From positions 1-37,597 of the forward strand of contig NZ_JAGGNV010000052.1 of NCBI RefSeq assembly GCF_018614955.1: a stretch of DNA of 37,597 nt, written 5' to 3'. Shown in pieces: positions 1 through 8,500 of the stretch. The notes below the pieces were generated by a model. That model searched no databases and was not told where the DNA came from. It worked only from the letters and a program-made list of their open reading frames with translations. The translations under genes and the position numbers were made by a program. This stretch comes from Variovorax paradoxus (GTDB lineage: Bacteria; Pseudomonadota; Gammaproteobacteria; Burkholderiales; Burkholderiaceae_C). The stretch's first letter is position 1. Each line of letters starts with the position of its first letter.

Positions 1-753
1 CCAGATTGACGCGCCGCAGCTGCCTGGGCACAAGACCCAGCCACGCAGCCAACTGCCGCCCGCCATCGAAGTTCTTAGCATCCCCGATGGAGGCGACCAA
101 CGCGCTCGCTGTGATCGGGCCGATGCCAGGCACCTGAGCGAGCTTGCTGCTGAGATCACTGTTTCGGTGCCATGCCTGGATCTGAGCCTCGAGTTCTTCG
201 ACCTGACGCCCGAGTTCCTTGAGGTGCTCGAGCAGCCTTTGAACGAGCACGCGGAAAGAGCCGGGGAGCTCGTTGGCGGCGTCTTCGATCAGTTCCGGCA
301 CCCTCGAGGCAATGTAGCCAATGCCTTGTGGAACGATGAGACCGAACTCACCGAGAAGGCCGCGAATTTGATTGGCCTGCGCTGTGCGCGCCTTCACGAA
401 ACCCTGGCGAACTCTGTGCAGAGCCAGCACCGACTGTTGCTCGACATTCTTGGTCGGCACGAAGCGCATGTTCGGCCGGGCCACTGCCTCGCAGCTGGCC
501 TCGGCATCAGCTGCGTCGTTCTTGTTGGTTTTGACATACGGCTTGACGAACTGCGGTGCCATCAAGCGAACGGTATGGCCCATCGTATGGAGCTTGCGCG
601 CCCAGTGGTGTGCGCTGCCGCAGGCCTCCATGCCGATGAGACAAGGCGGCAAGTTGACGAAAAACCCCGCCATCTGGTCCCGGCGCAGCTGTTTCTTCGC
701 GAGCACCTTGCCATGCTCGTCGATTCCGTGGACCTGGATGAGACGCGAACCCG
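1..753 (-). pseudogene. IS110-family transposase, truncated remnant
   Basis: Reading the minus strand gives a continuous IS110-type transposase: an N-terminal RuvC-like DEDD region with IQVHGIDEHGK, then GMEACGSAHHWAR and KNDAADAEA, which carry the E and paired D positions, and a C-terminal Transposase_20 segment with VPGIGPITASALVASIGDAK and AAWLGLVPRQ. The family protein is normally about 340 aa. Here the first ~15-20 residues, including the first catalytic Asp of the V-G-x-D motif, and the left IS end are missing at about 745-755, where the sequence changes abruptly to an unrelated gene. The other end runs off the window. After LGLVPRQ the expected S-x-G-G serine motif is not visible in this frame, so the C-terminus may also be damaged. 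The family assignment is strong; the exact junction is uncertain by about 10 bp. Confidence 0.88.
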
Positions 754-1141
754 GCATTTCGCCGGCGAAACCGGTGTCAAAACCGAACTCGGTAACAAGG
801 CAGCTGAGGGTGCCGGGATCGGCGGCGCCATCGGCGGCACAGTCGGTGCGACCATCGCCGCCGTCGCCGCTTTAGGGACCAACCTCGTGCTTCCTGGATT
901 GGGGCTCGTGATTGCAGGCCCTCTCGCGGCTGCAGCAGCCGGGGCCGGCGCCGGCGCGGCCAGCGGCGGACTGATCGGCGCGCTGATTGGGTGGAACATT
1001 CCCGAGGAACGCGTGAAGGATTACGAAGAGGGCATCAAGAAGGGCGGGATCCTGATGGGCCTGCGCGCAAAGAATGACGAGGACGCCGCCCACTTAGAAG
1101 AGCAATGGAGGCAAAACCGCGGCGAGCACATCTACCGCTGA
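750..1141 (+). pseudogene. Glycine-zipper stress protein (YflT/DUF1269-like), 5'-truncated remnant
   Basis: This is the C-terminal part of a small stress-type protein. It has a long Gly/Ala-rich membrane-inserting segment (GAGIGGAIGGTVGA, then PGLGLVIAGPLAAAAAG) and ends with the conserved tail PEERVKDYEEGIKKGGILMG. Full-length relatives carry an N-terminal YflT-like alpha/beta domain of about 60 residues and a start codon, and both are absent. The sequence upstream of about 750 is the antisense strand of an IS110 transposase. The reading frame stays open back to an ATG at 167, but the upstream residues are only the shadow of the transposase. The likely cause is insertion followed by deletion of both the IS left end and the gene's 5' part. 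The family is recalled from its typical motifs and no function is claimed. Confidence 0.7.
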
Positions 1142-1262
1142 GATGCTCAGGGCTGGCGGGCGGGTCTTCATGGGGACAGCCCGGCCGGCCCGCCGTCAAA
1201 TCCAATGCTCTTAGACATCTCGCCAAATGACGCAACCGCAATAGGCCTATATGGAGACCTCG

Positions 1263-1541
1263 ATGAAAAAAACTGCGGCGAGATTGCTATGCGTGTGAAT
1301 CGCCCTCGCGGCCACCACTGCCACTGCTCAGGACACCACGAAAAAGAATGGAACGGGCAAAGACAGTGGGTCGTCAGTGGCCATGACCGTCCAGCAGTGC
1401 AGGGAGCACATGGCCGCGTCGGCCAAGGCGGGCGTGAGAAAGGACGACGCCATGACGCGGAAAGACACCATGTGCAACGACTTGATGAAGAAAGAGGGGC
1501 CCATGGTCAAGGAAGACACCCCTGGACAGGCGAAAAAATAG
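1263..1541 (+). pseudogene. Small exported protein gene with in-frame TGA in the signal peptide
   Basis: An ATG with a GGAGA Shine-Dalgarno-like sequence about 7 bp upstream starts a frame reading MKKTAARLLCV, then TGA at 1296-1298, then IALAATTATAQDTTKKNG and on to TAG at 1539-1541. Read through the TGA, the product is 92 residues. It has a textbook Sec signal peptide (positive n-region, hydrophobic core, ATAQ cleavage region) and a polar mature part with two cysteines (TVQQCREHMAAS and DTMCNDLMKKEG). The continuity of signal peptide and mature part across the stop argues for a recent nonsense mutation or a sequencing error. Function is not recognised. The downstream ATGs would give a protein with no export signal. 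Confidence 0.6.
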
Positions 1542-1883
1542 CCGGGGCCGATGCCCAGGGAACAACTGTTGATCCTTCGGGACTCGCTCTCGATATCCGG
1601 AAAATTCAAGATGGTTGCAAAACTTACGCAGGGTTCAAAGTGACCTGGTAGATCTGGTCCAAATGCTTGATGCGCAACGCCTCCGGCGCGCGTCCTTGGC
1701 GCAGATCGACATGAGCCTGAGGCGGAGTTGGTGGGGTTGGACGGTGCCGGAGACGGCGTGCTTCTGGGGCGCCCGGCAGGGCAGAATGCGGTCGACGGCC
1801 GGACCCGGCCATGAGTTGCCCCTCGCGACCGACGGCTTTCAGCAAGTGATGCACTTGAACTCAGGGCACGTCAGCAATCCGTT
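1542..1883. other. Intergenic stretch without recognisable gene
   Basis: About 340 bp lie between the broken exported-protein gene and the 3' end of the LysR gene. Open frames here (for example the one beginning at 1615) show no family motif and run into the antisense of the regulator. A short peptide-like run, PREQLLILRDSLSISGKF, ends at a TGA near 1640 and could be the tail of a lost gene, but nothing supports that beyond an open frame. No terminator hairpin with a T-run was seen. Confidence 0.5.
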
Positions 1884-2768
1884 TCAACGCTCCTTCATCC
1901 TCAACAAGGCCCGAAGCGTCACTTCCGTCGCATCGTCGTCCGGCCTGGTCCGATGCGCAATACCCAGCGCCCTCGACAGCGCCGGCCGCAGCGGTCGCAT
2001 GCTGATGCGCCGATCAGGTGGCGGCGCGCCTGCTTCGTGCGGCAACAGCGCGGCGCCGTAGCCCGCTGCCACGAGGTTCTTCATCGCGTCGATGTAGTTC
2101 AATTCGATGCGCGCCTGCGGCCGCTCGCCGGCCGTGGCGAACCATTCGGCAGTCTGGCGGGAGAGCCGGGTGCCGCGATCATTGGCGATCAGGGGCCGGG
2201 CGGCGAGCCAGGCAGGCGTCACGTGCCGCGGCGGTTTCCAATCGGCTGGGATGAACGCCAACACCGGATCCTGGCGCCAGGCCTGCACGCGCAGGCCGCG
2301 GAGCACCGGTTGCGGCAGCGCGACGATTCCGATGTCCAGGCTGCCAGCGGCCAGCCGCGCCAGGGCTTCCTCGCTGGTCATCACCGCGACCTGCACGTCG
2401 ATCTCGGGATGCCGGGCGGCCAAGGCCTCCAGCGCCTGCGGCAGCAGGTGCGCGAGCGCGCCGGTGGAGGCGCCGAATCGCACGCGGCCGCCGCGCGCGG
2501 CGATCTGGCGTTGCACGGTCTGCAGCAGGTCGTCGGCTTCGGCCAGCAGCCGCCGTGCCTTGTCGATCAGCAAGCTGCCGGCGGACGTCGCGGTAACGCC
2601 GGCCGGCGCGCGGTGCAGCAGGCGCGTCCCGAGGCGGGCTTCGAGCTGCGCCACGTGCAGCGTCACCGTGGGCGGCGCCAGGTGAAGTGCCTTGGCCGCC
2701 GCTGCGAACGAGCCGAGGTCGACCACCGTCAGCAGCGTGCGCAGGCGGTCGAGGTTGATTTCGCGCAT
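1884..2768 (-). CDS. LysR-family transcriptional regulator
   Basis: This 294-residue protein has an N-terminal winged HTH (residues ~4-62: LRTLLTVVDLGSFAAAAKAL, then PPTVTLHVAQLEARLG) and a LysR substrate-binding domain from about residue 90. Length and layout fit the family. It is transcribed away from argC, with 120 bp between the two start codons. That gap holds a perfect 21-bp palindrome 25 bp upstream of this start codon, the classic arrangement for a LysR protein that represses its own gene and controls its divergent neighbour. The Shine-Dalgarno sequence is weak, and the start was chosen because the HTH begins right after it. The effector is unknown. A link to arginine or N-acetylglutamate metabolism is inferred only from the neighbour. 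Confidence 0.9.
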   Translation of the reverse strand: MREINLDRLRTLLTVVDLGSFAAAAKALHLAPPTVTLHVAQLEARLGTRLLHRAPAGVTATSAGSLLIDKARRLLAEADDLLQTVQRQIAARGGRVRFGASTGALAHLLPQALEALAARHPEIDVQVAVMTSEEALARLAAGSLDIGIVALPQPVLRGLRVQAWRQDPVLAFIPADWKPPRHVTPAWLAARPLIANDRGTRLSRQTAEWFATAGERPQARIELNYIDAMKNLVAAGYGAALLPHEAGAPPPDRRISMRPLRPALSRALGIAHRTRPDDDATEVTLRALLRMKER

Positions 2769-2792
2769 CGTGCAACTTTCGTCGTTGGAAGG

Positions 2793-2813
2793 TGATTCAG
2801 AATTCCTGAATCA
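2793..2813. promoter_or_regulatory. Perfect palindrome, probable LysR operator
   Basis: Arms TGATTCAG and CTGAATCA flank a 5-bp centre (AATTC), giving two perfect 8-bp arms and a T-N11-A core as expected for LysR sites. It lies between the divergent LysR and argC start codons. A TTGTCA hexamer at 2819-2824 could be the -35 element of the argC promoter, which would put the site directly upstream of it. Binding is inferred from position and symmetry. Confidence 0.65.
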
Positions 2814-2888
2814 GTAGTTTGTCAGATTCAACTGGCATGCATGCGATGGGCGATGCACCATGCGCTTCGAACTCAATCGGAGCGCTTC

Positions 2889-3866
2889 ATGACCCCTCTC
2901 GTTTTCATCGATGGCGACCAAGGCACCACCGGCCTGCAAGTGCGGCAATGGCTGGCGGGGCGGACCGACCTTCGCTTGCTGCAATTGCCGTCCGGGCATC
3001 GCAAGAGCGCGGTCCATCGCGCCGAGGCGCTGAATGACTGCGACGTCGCATTGCTGTGCCTGCCGGATGAAGCTGCGCGCGAGGCCGTGGCGCTGGTGCG
3101 CCGTCCTGGCGTGCGGGTGATCGACGCGAGCTCGGCCCATCGCACCGCGCCGGGCTGGGTCTATGGCCTGCCGGAGCTGGAGGCTGCGCAGTCCGAGCGC
3201 ATCGCCAACGCCGGGCGCGTCAGCAATCCCGGCTGCTACCCGACGGGGGCGCTGGCATTGCTCAAGCCCTTGATCGACGACGGCCTGGTGCCGGCAGACT
3301 ACCCGCTGGTCATCCACGCGGTGTCGGGCTATTCAGGACAGGGCCGAGCCGGACTCGAGGATCATGAAGGCGCCGGCGCTGCCACCGCGGTGCCCTTCCA
3401 GGTCTACGGCCTGGGCCTGAACCACAAGCACGTGCCCGAGATCCAGCAGCATGCCGGCCTGGCGCATGCGCCGGTGTTCGTGCCGGCGTATGGCCACTAT
3501 CGACAAGGCATCGTGTTGACGATGGCGCTGCATCTGCGCCTGCTGCCCGCCGGCGTGACGGCGGCGCGCTTGCACGCCGCGCTTCAAGCGCGCTACGCAG
3601 GGCAAGCTTTCATCGAGCTGCAATCGCTTGACAAGGACGTCGATGCGCGGCGGCTCGACCCCCGGGCACTCAACGGCAGCAACCGATTGCGACTCGCGGT
3701 TTTTGAGCAGGAGCGCACGGGCCAGGTGCTGTTAGCTGCGGTGTTCGACAACCTAGGCAAGGGCGCCGCGGGAGCGGCGGTGCAGAACCTCGATCTGATG
3801 CTCGGATTGTCGGCGGTACGACACCTGGAGCCCGGCGACCCATTTCACCGCGTGCGGGCGGCATGA
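2889..3866 (+). CDS. argC: N-acetyl-gamma-glutamyl-phosphate reductase, type 2
   Basis: The enzyme catalyses NADPH-dependent reduction of N-acetyl-gamma-glutamyl phosphate to the semialdehyde, the third step of arginine biosynthesis, in the cytoplasm. The 325-residue product starts MTPLVFIDGDQGTTGLQV (the nucleotide-binding loop typical of the short type 2 ArgC) and contains VSNPGCYPTGAL with the catalytic Cys, followed by HAVSGYSGQG and LNHKHVPEI. Its length matches type 2 enzymes. The ATG at 2889 was preferred over the in-frame ATG at 2841 because it has a CGGAGC Shine-Dalgarno sequence 8-9 bp upstream and begins exactly at the conserved N-terminus. No other arg genes are nearby, so this is an orphan argC under probable LysR control. 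Confidence 0.9.
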   Translation: MTPLVFIDGDQGTTGLQVRQWLAGRTDLRLLQLPSGHRKSAVHRAEALNDCDVALLCLPDEAAREAVALVRRPGVRVIDASSAHRTAPGWVYGLPELEAAQSERIANAGRVSNPGCYPTGALALLKPLIDDGLVPADYPLVIHAVSGYSGQGRAGLEDHEGAGAATAVPFQVYGLGLNHKHVPEIQQHAGLAHAPVFVPAYGHYRQGIVLTMALHLRLLPAGVTAARLHAALQARYAGQAFIELQSLDKDVDARRLDPRALNGSNRLRLAVFEQERTGQVLLAAVFDNLGKGAAGAAVQNLDLMLGLSAVRHLEPGDPFHRVRAA

Positions 3867-4474
3867 CAGGAGTCAGTGGTAGAGATCGACCCGAGCCCCA
3901 TCGCTCGCGTTGGATGCCCGCTTTCCGGCGCTGAGATTGAAGGATCGATGGGCAGCAACGGGCCCTATCCGGGCCTACAGCCGACGGCAAAGGGGCCCGG
4001 AAGCGGCCGTTGGATCCTCGCTGCCGCTTGGCGCCCGCGGAACTGTGAAAAAGCGAAGGGTGCAACTTTGAAAACGGCGTTCGTAAGCTGTTGATCTGCC
4101 TGGGTTTGCAAGTGCGACAACCTTGGAGGAACTCACCAATGTGACCAACCAAATGAGCTCGTTCAAAGTTTTGGCCGGAATTCCATCAAATTCAGGGCCT
4201 AACTTTGACGGCGGCTCGCGTAAGTCGTTGATTCGATCGGGAACGGCCCGAATGAGGTGTTCCAGTCTCGAATACGGTCGAACAAGGACGGCTAAATTCA
4301 TAGAAGCAGGGCAGGGCGGCGCCGTCTCGACAAGCACCCTGAATGAACGAGCTGATCTCGACATGTTGCCGGTGCTGGGGCGCATGGGATCGCGAGCTCG
4401 AGTCCTAGCGCAGACGCCTTATTTCTGCGCGAGGGTCGGCGCAACCGGCGCAGGCTCGACCCCGAGGAGACGAC
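3867..4474. other. Long intergenic region holding repeat copy A
   Basis: About 600 bp lie between argC and the SnoaL-like gene. The centre (4037-4244) is copy A of the dispersed repeat described separately. The flanks show no coding motif; the frames open here translate to low-complexity Arg/Pro-rich sequence. A GAGGAGA Shine-Dalgarno sequence for the next gene lies at its end. Confidence 0.6.
4037..4244 (+). repeat. Dispersed intergenic repeat, copy A
   Basis: First of three diverged copies, all in the same orientation. Landmarks in order: GTGAAAAAGC near the left end, AACTTTGAAAA, GTAAGCTGTTGAT, GCGACAACCTTGGAGGAACT, AAATGAGCTCGTTCAAAG, GGCCGGAATTCC, ATCAAATTCAGG, CCTAACTTTGACGGCGGC and GTAAGTCGTTGATT at the right end. 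The left and right parts carry the same GTAAG-x-x-GTTGAT word as a direct repeat. The motif CAAAGTTTTGG (4164-4174), CAAATTCAGG (4187-4196) and the inverted CCTAACTTTG (4198-4207) form a potential stem. Confidence 0.85.
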
Positions 4475-5080
4475 ATGAACGAGACATTGCAGCAGGAACT
4501 TCTGATCCGCCGGCTGGTGGAGCGCTGGGCGGTCTGGCGCGACGCTGGCGACTGGGAGCGCTTCGCCACCGTGTGGCATCCAGAAGGCGTGATGATGGCG
4601 ACCTGGTTCCAGGGGCCGTTCCAGGAGTTCATCCGGGTCACTCAGGAGGGCTGGGCCAAGGGCGTGAGCATCCTGCACTTCCTCGGCGGCTCGGCAATCG
4701 AGGTGGCGGGCGAGCGTGCCATCGCGCAGACCAAGATGACTATCTCGCAGCGCGGCATGGTCGAGGGCGTGCTGTGCGACGTGGTGTGCACCGGCCGCTT
4801 CTATGACTTCATCGTCCAGCACGGCGGCGAATGGAAGCTGCTGCATCGCCAGCCGATCTACGAGAAGGACCGCATCGACCCGGTCGACCCTGCCGCCACC
4901 GTCAGCCTGGACGCGCAGACGCTGGCAAAGTTTCCCGAGGGCTACCGGCATCTGGCCTATATCCAGACCCGAATCGGCTACGCGGTCAAGCTCGACATGC
5001 CCATGCTCAAGGGCGAATTGGTCGAGGCCTTGTACCGGCGCGGCGCCACATGGCTCGCAGGTGGAGCCCTCGAGCGCTGA
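4475..5080 (+). CDS. SnoaL/NTF2-like domain protein
   Basis: The 201-residue protein begins with the helix typical of SnoaL_4/NTF2-like proteins (ELLIRRLVERWAVWRDAGDWERFATVWHPEG). The cone-shaped alpha+beta barrel strands follow, with FLGGSAIEVAGERAIAQTKM and CTGRFYDFIVQHGGEWKLL, up to about residue 135. A C-terminal extension of ~65 residues (YRHLAYIQTRIGYAVKLDMP) is longer than the minimal domain. The ATG has a strong GAGGAGA Shine-Dalgarno sequence 7 bp upstream. Members include dehydratases, isomerases and ring-hydroxylating-enzyme small-subunit relatives, so the fold alone does not give the reaction. It stands alone: argC is 600 bp upstream across repeat copy A. Confidence 0.8.
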   Translation: MNETLQQELLIRRLVERWAVWRDAGDWERFATVWHPEGVMMATWFQGPFQEFIRVTQEGWAKGVSILHFLGGSAIEVAGERAIAQTKMTISQRGMVEGVLCDVVCTGRFYDFIVQHGGEWKLLHRQPIYEKDRIDPVDPAATVSLDAQTLAKFPEGYRHLAYIQTRIGYAVKLDMPMLKGELVEALYRRGATWLAGGALER

Positions 5081-5519
5081 ACGGGGAGGGCTCATACGGA
5101 GCCCGGCGGAGACCCCGGAAGCCCGGCCCCGGGGCGGCGGCTGGTAGGTGAACTGGACCGAGTACTTCCAGGCGCCGTCAGGTTAGCTGGCGCGGGCTTG
5201 TGCCACCGCCCAGGCACATGAGCTATCAAAAAGAGAGAGTCGCACATCCCCCTGGGGGGAGTCCACGACTTCGTTCCCCTTGCCTCGCTTCGGGCGCGTG
5301 GCTCCCACTCTTCGAAGGCTACCTCCGAATGGCGCGGCTTCGTGGAGGACCCGCCACGCCGGGCTGCTAAACGCCGGGGTCCGCTAGCGCGAATGTCGCT
5401 GCGGGGCAACGCGGCACGGGTTTTTTGTCGCCTTCGAATGCCTTCGTCTTACGTTGCATGTTGTCGGACCGGCGCGGCAGGACTCATCATCTACAAGTAA
5501 CAAACTGTAGGAGATGAGG
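5081..5519. other. Upstream region of the autotransporter gene, no gene seen
   Basis: About 440 bp between the SnoaL-like gene and the autotransporter. It is rich in short inverted GC blocks (CCCCCTGGGGGG near 5250) and TTCGAAGGC/CCTTCGAATGCC words, but no open frame shows a family motif. A T6 run at 5421-5426 follows a GC-rich stretch, but no clean stem precedes it. The promoter of the autotransporter should lie here; no convincing -35/-10 pair could be fixed. Confidence 0.5.
5491..5510 (+). promoter_or_regulatory. Small stem-loop abutting the autotransporter ribosome-binding site
   Basis: CTACA-a-GT and ACTGTAG can pair (one bulged A) around a short A-rich loop. The 3' arm runs directly into AGGAG (5509-5513), the Shine-Dalgarno sequence of the autotransporter. 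A fold here would partly mask ribosome entry. This is a visual prediction only. Confidence 0.35.
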
Positions 5520-8500
5520 ATGGGTTCACGCTACGCCGGCAAATCGGCGCACAAGCTCTCGGCACAGCAGGATCAGGCCGGCCCCTTCCGAGGCGGGCAT
5601 TCGACCGCACAAGGTCTCGCTCGGCCGCTGCCGCTCTCCTCGATTGCCCTTGCCGTCGCACTTCTCGCCGCATCGCCGCAGCAGGCGCGTGCCGCCAACG
5701 AATGCGGTGCCGAGGCGGCCGGCGCCGACTCGATCACCTGCAGCGGTACCAGCTATCCCGCTGGAATCCAGTACACCGGCAGCGATGGTCTGACCCTCAA
5801 TCTGAACAACCCGGGCATGGTGGTCCAGGCGAACGCAGGAGGGGGAGCCGTCAGCATCCAAGGCGCGGTAGGGAACATGAACAATCTTGTCGTCAATGCA
5901 ACGAGCCTGACGTCGATCACAGGTGTCGGTGTCGGCCGTTCGGCCATTTCGATCGTGAACCCGGGCGAAGGCCTGGGCATCATCACGATGGACAGCGGCT
6001 TCGCGACCAACACGGGCTCAGGCAACACCCTGTCCGTCACCAACGCCTCAGGCAGCGGCGACGTTCAGATCACTCTGAACGGAGGACGGGTCTCGAATGC
6101 AGGCACTCAATTTGGAGCTGCCGCAATGCTCGCGACTACCAGCGGCACCGCGACGGGAAATGCCACCATCACCATGACGGGCGGCACGGTCGAAAGCCTC
6201 GGCAATTCCACGCTCGTGGGTCTGCGCGCCTTCGTCAATAGCGCTTCTTCTTCAGGAGCCGCAACCATTAATTTGAGCAGCGGGTCGGTCACCGCTAGCA
6301 GTCTTGGCTTGCAGAGCTTGAACAACGGTCTTGGCGAAGCCGTGATCACGATGACGGGCGGCACGGTGACGACGACGACGGGGATCGTTAGTGCCTCTGG
6401 ACTTTACGCGAACGTCAACAATGCGGCTTCCTCCGCCAACGCACGGGTAGCAATGCAGGGCGGGTCGGTGACCACGCGAGGAACCACTGCCCATGGGATC
6501 TGGGGTCAAAATCGCGGGACCGGCCAAGCCATCGTAGACATGAGCGGAGGGACCGTGTCCGCGCCTAGCAACAACGCCGATGGCATCCTCGCCCAAAGCA
6601 CAGGCGGGAGCTACGCGGTTAACGTGACCGGCGGAACGGTCAGCGGTGGCGCAGGCAACGGAGCCGGCATCCGCACCGCAGCAGCCGCGGGCGGCACGCT
6701 GAACATCGGCGCCGGCGCGGTCATCAATGCCGGGGCATCCGGCATCGCGATCCGTGACGGCGACGCCAACCACGACGGCATCGACGAGACAGGCGGCAAT
6801 GCCGTCATCACCACCGCAGGCACCCTCAACGGCAACGTCCTGCTGGGCGGCGGCACCGATTCGCTCACCATCACCGGCGGCGCCATCAACGGCAACATCA
6901 CCGGCAACGGCCCCGACACGCTCGCCTTCGATCTCGGCGCAGGCAGCTTCAGCTACGGCGCGGCCAACACCATCAGCGGCATCGAGAGCGTCACGATGCG
7001 CTCGGGCACGGCGCAGATCGACAGCGCCATCACTGGCACGACCGCCGTCAACGTGAACGGCGGCAAGCTGGTGCTCACCGCGGCCAACACCTACACCGGC
7101 GCCACGACGGTGGCCGGCGGCATCCTGCAGCTCGGCACCAGCGGCGCACCGGCCTCCATCGCCGGCAACGTCGACGTGCTCGCCGCCGGCCGCCTGCAGG
7201 GCACCGGCTCGGTGGGCAACCTGACAGTCGCCGGCACGATCGCACCGGGCCATTCCATCGGCACCCTCAACGTCAACGGCAACTACACCCAGGCGGCCGG
7301 CTCCACCTACTTGGTGGAAGTGGACCCGGCCTCCAACGCCTCGGACCTGATCCACGCCACCGGCAGCGCCAGCATCGCCAGCGGCGCCAACCTGAGCGTG
7401 CTGCGCACCGCCAACAGCGGCTACGTGATCGGCAACCGCTACAAGGTGCTCACCGCCGATGGCGGCATCACCGGCATCTACAGCCTGACAGGCGACACGC
7501 GAAGCGCCTTTGCCCAGCTGGTCGCGAGCTACGACGCCAACAACGTCTACCTCGATGCCCAGCAGGTGCGCAGCTTCACGAGCGTGGCCGGCTCGCCCAA
7601 CCAGGTTGCCGTCGCCGCCGCGCTGCAGAGCCTTCCCGAAGACAACGGCCTGCTCAACGCCGTGGCCTGGCTGCCCAGCGACTTCGCCGCACGAGACGCC
7701 TTCAACCAGCTCTCGGTGGACATCCATGCCTCCACCAAGACGGCGCTGCTGGAAGACAGCCGCTTCGTGCAGGAAGCGGCCATCGACCGGCTGCGCACCG
7801 CCAGCTGCGCCCCCGGCAGCGCGGCCCAGGCGCAGCAGCAGCCAAGCCCGCAGCCAGCCGGCAGCGCCTGCACCCCCGAGGGCCCGCAGCGCGCCGCCTG
7901 GAGCCAGGTCTTCGGCTCCTGGGGCAGCATCGACGGCAACGGCAATGCGGCCAAGCTCAAGCGCGACATCGGCGGCTTCGTCGTCGGCGCGGACACCGGC
8001 ATCGGCGCCGGCTGGCGTGTCGGTGGCCTGGCCGGCTACAGCCGCGCCAGCGCCGACACCGACGCGCGCAACAGCAGCGCCAAGACCGACAGCTACCACC
8101 TGGGCGTCTACGGCGGCACCCAATGGGGTGCCACCGCGCTGCGCCTGGGCGCCAACCACAGCTGGAACAAGACCGAGACCAGCCGCTCGGTCGCCTTCGC
8201 GGGCTTCGCCGACAGCCTCTCGGCCGACTACGACAGCAGCACCACGCAGCTCTTCGGCGAAGCGGGGCACCGCATCGACGCCGGCCGCGTGGCGCTGGAG
8301 CCCTTCGCGCGCCTGGCCTACGTGCGGCTGCACAGCGACGCCTTCGTCGAGCGCGGCGGGCTGGCGGCGCTGTACGGCGAAGGCGGCAGCATCGATGCGA
8401 CCTTCACCACGCTGGGCCTGCGCGCGAGCACGCAGCTGGGCGAGCGCACCCGGCTGCGCGGCATGCTGGGCTGGCGCCATGCCTTCGGCGACACGACGCC

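Noticed and set aside
167..1141. A single 324-aa protein on the plus strand
   Set aside because: The first ~195 codons are the exact antisense of an IS110 transposase; only the C-terminal part is a real gene remnant.
3876..4152. Similar short minus-strand frames at the three repeat copies (near 4152, 9503 and 22306)
   Set aside because: Their peptides resemble each other (GEFLQGCRTCKPRQIN-type words) only because the underlying DNA is repeated; lengths and later parts differ and stops are not conserved.
5092..5409. 105-codon minus-strand frame upstream of the autotransporter
   Set aside because: Arg/Ser/Pro-rich with no start signal or family motif. I could not exclude that it lies in a repetitive intergenic sequence, but only one copy is present here.
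5410..5430. Possible rho-independent terminator before the autotransporter (GC-rich stretch followed by T6)
   Set aside because: No clean stem could be drawn directly before the T-run.
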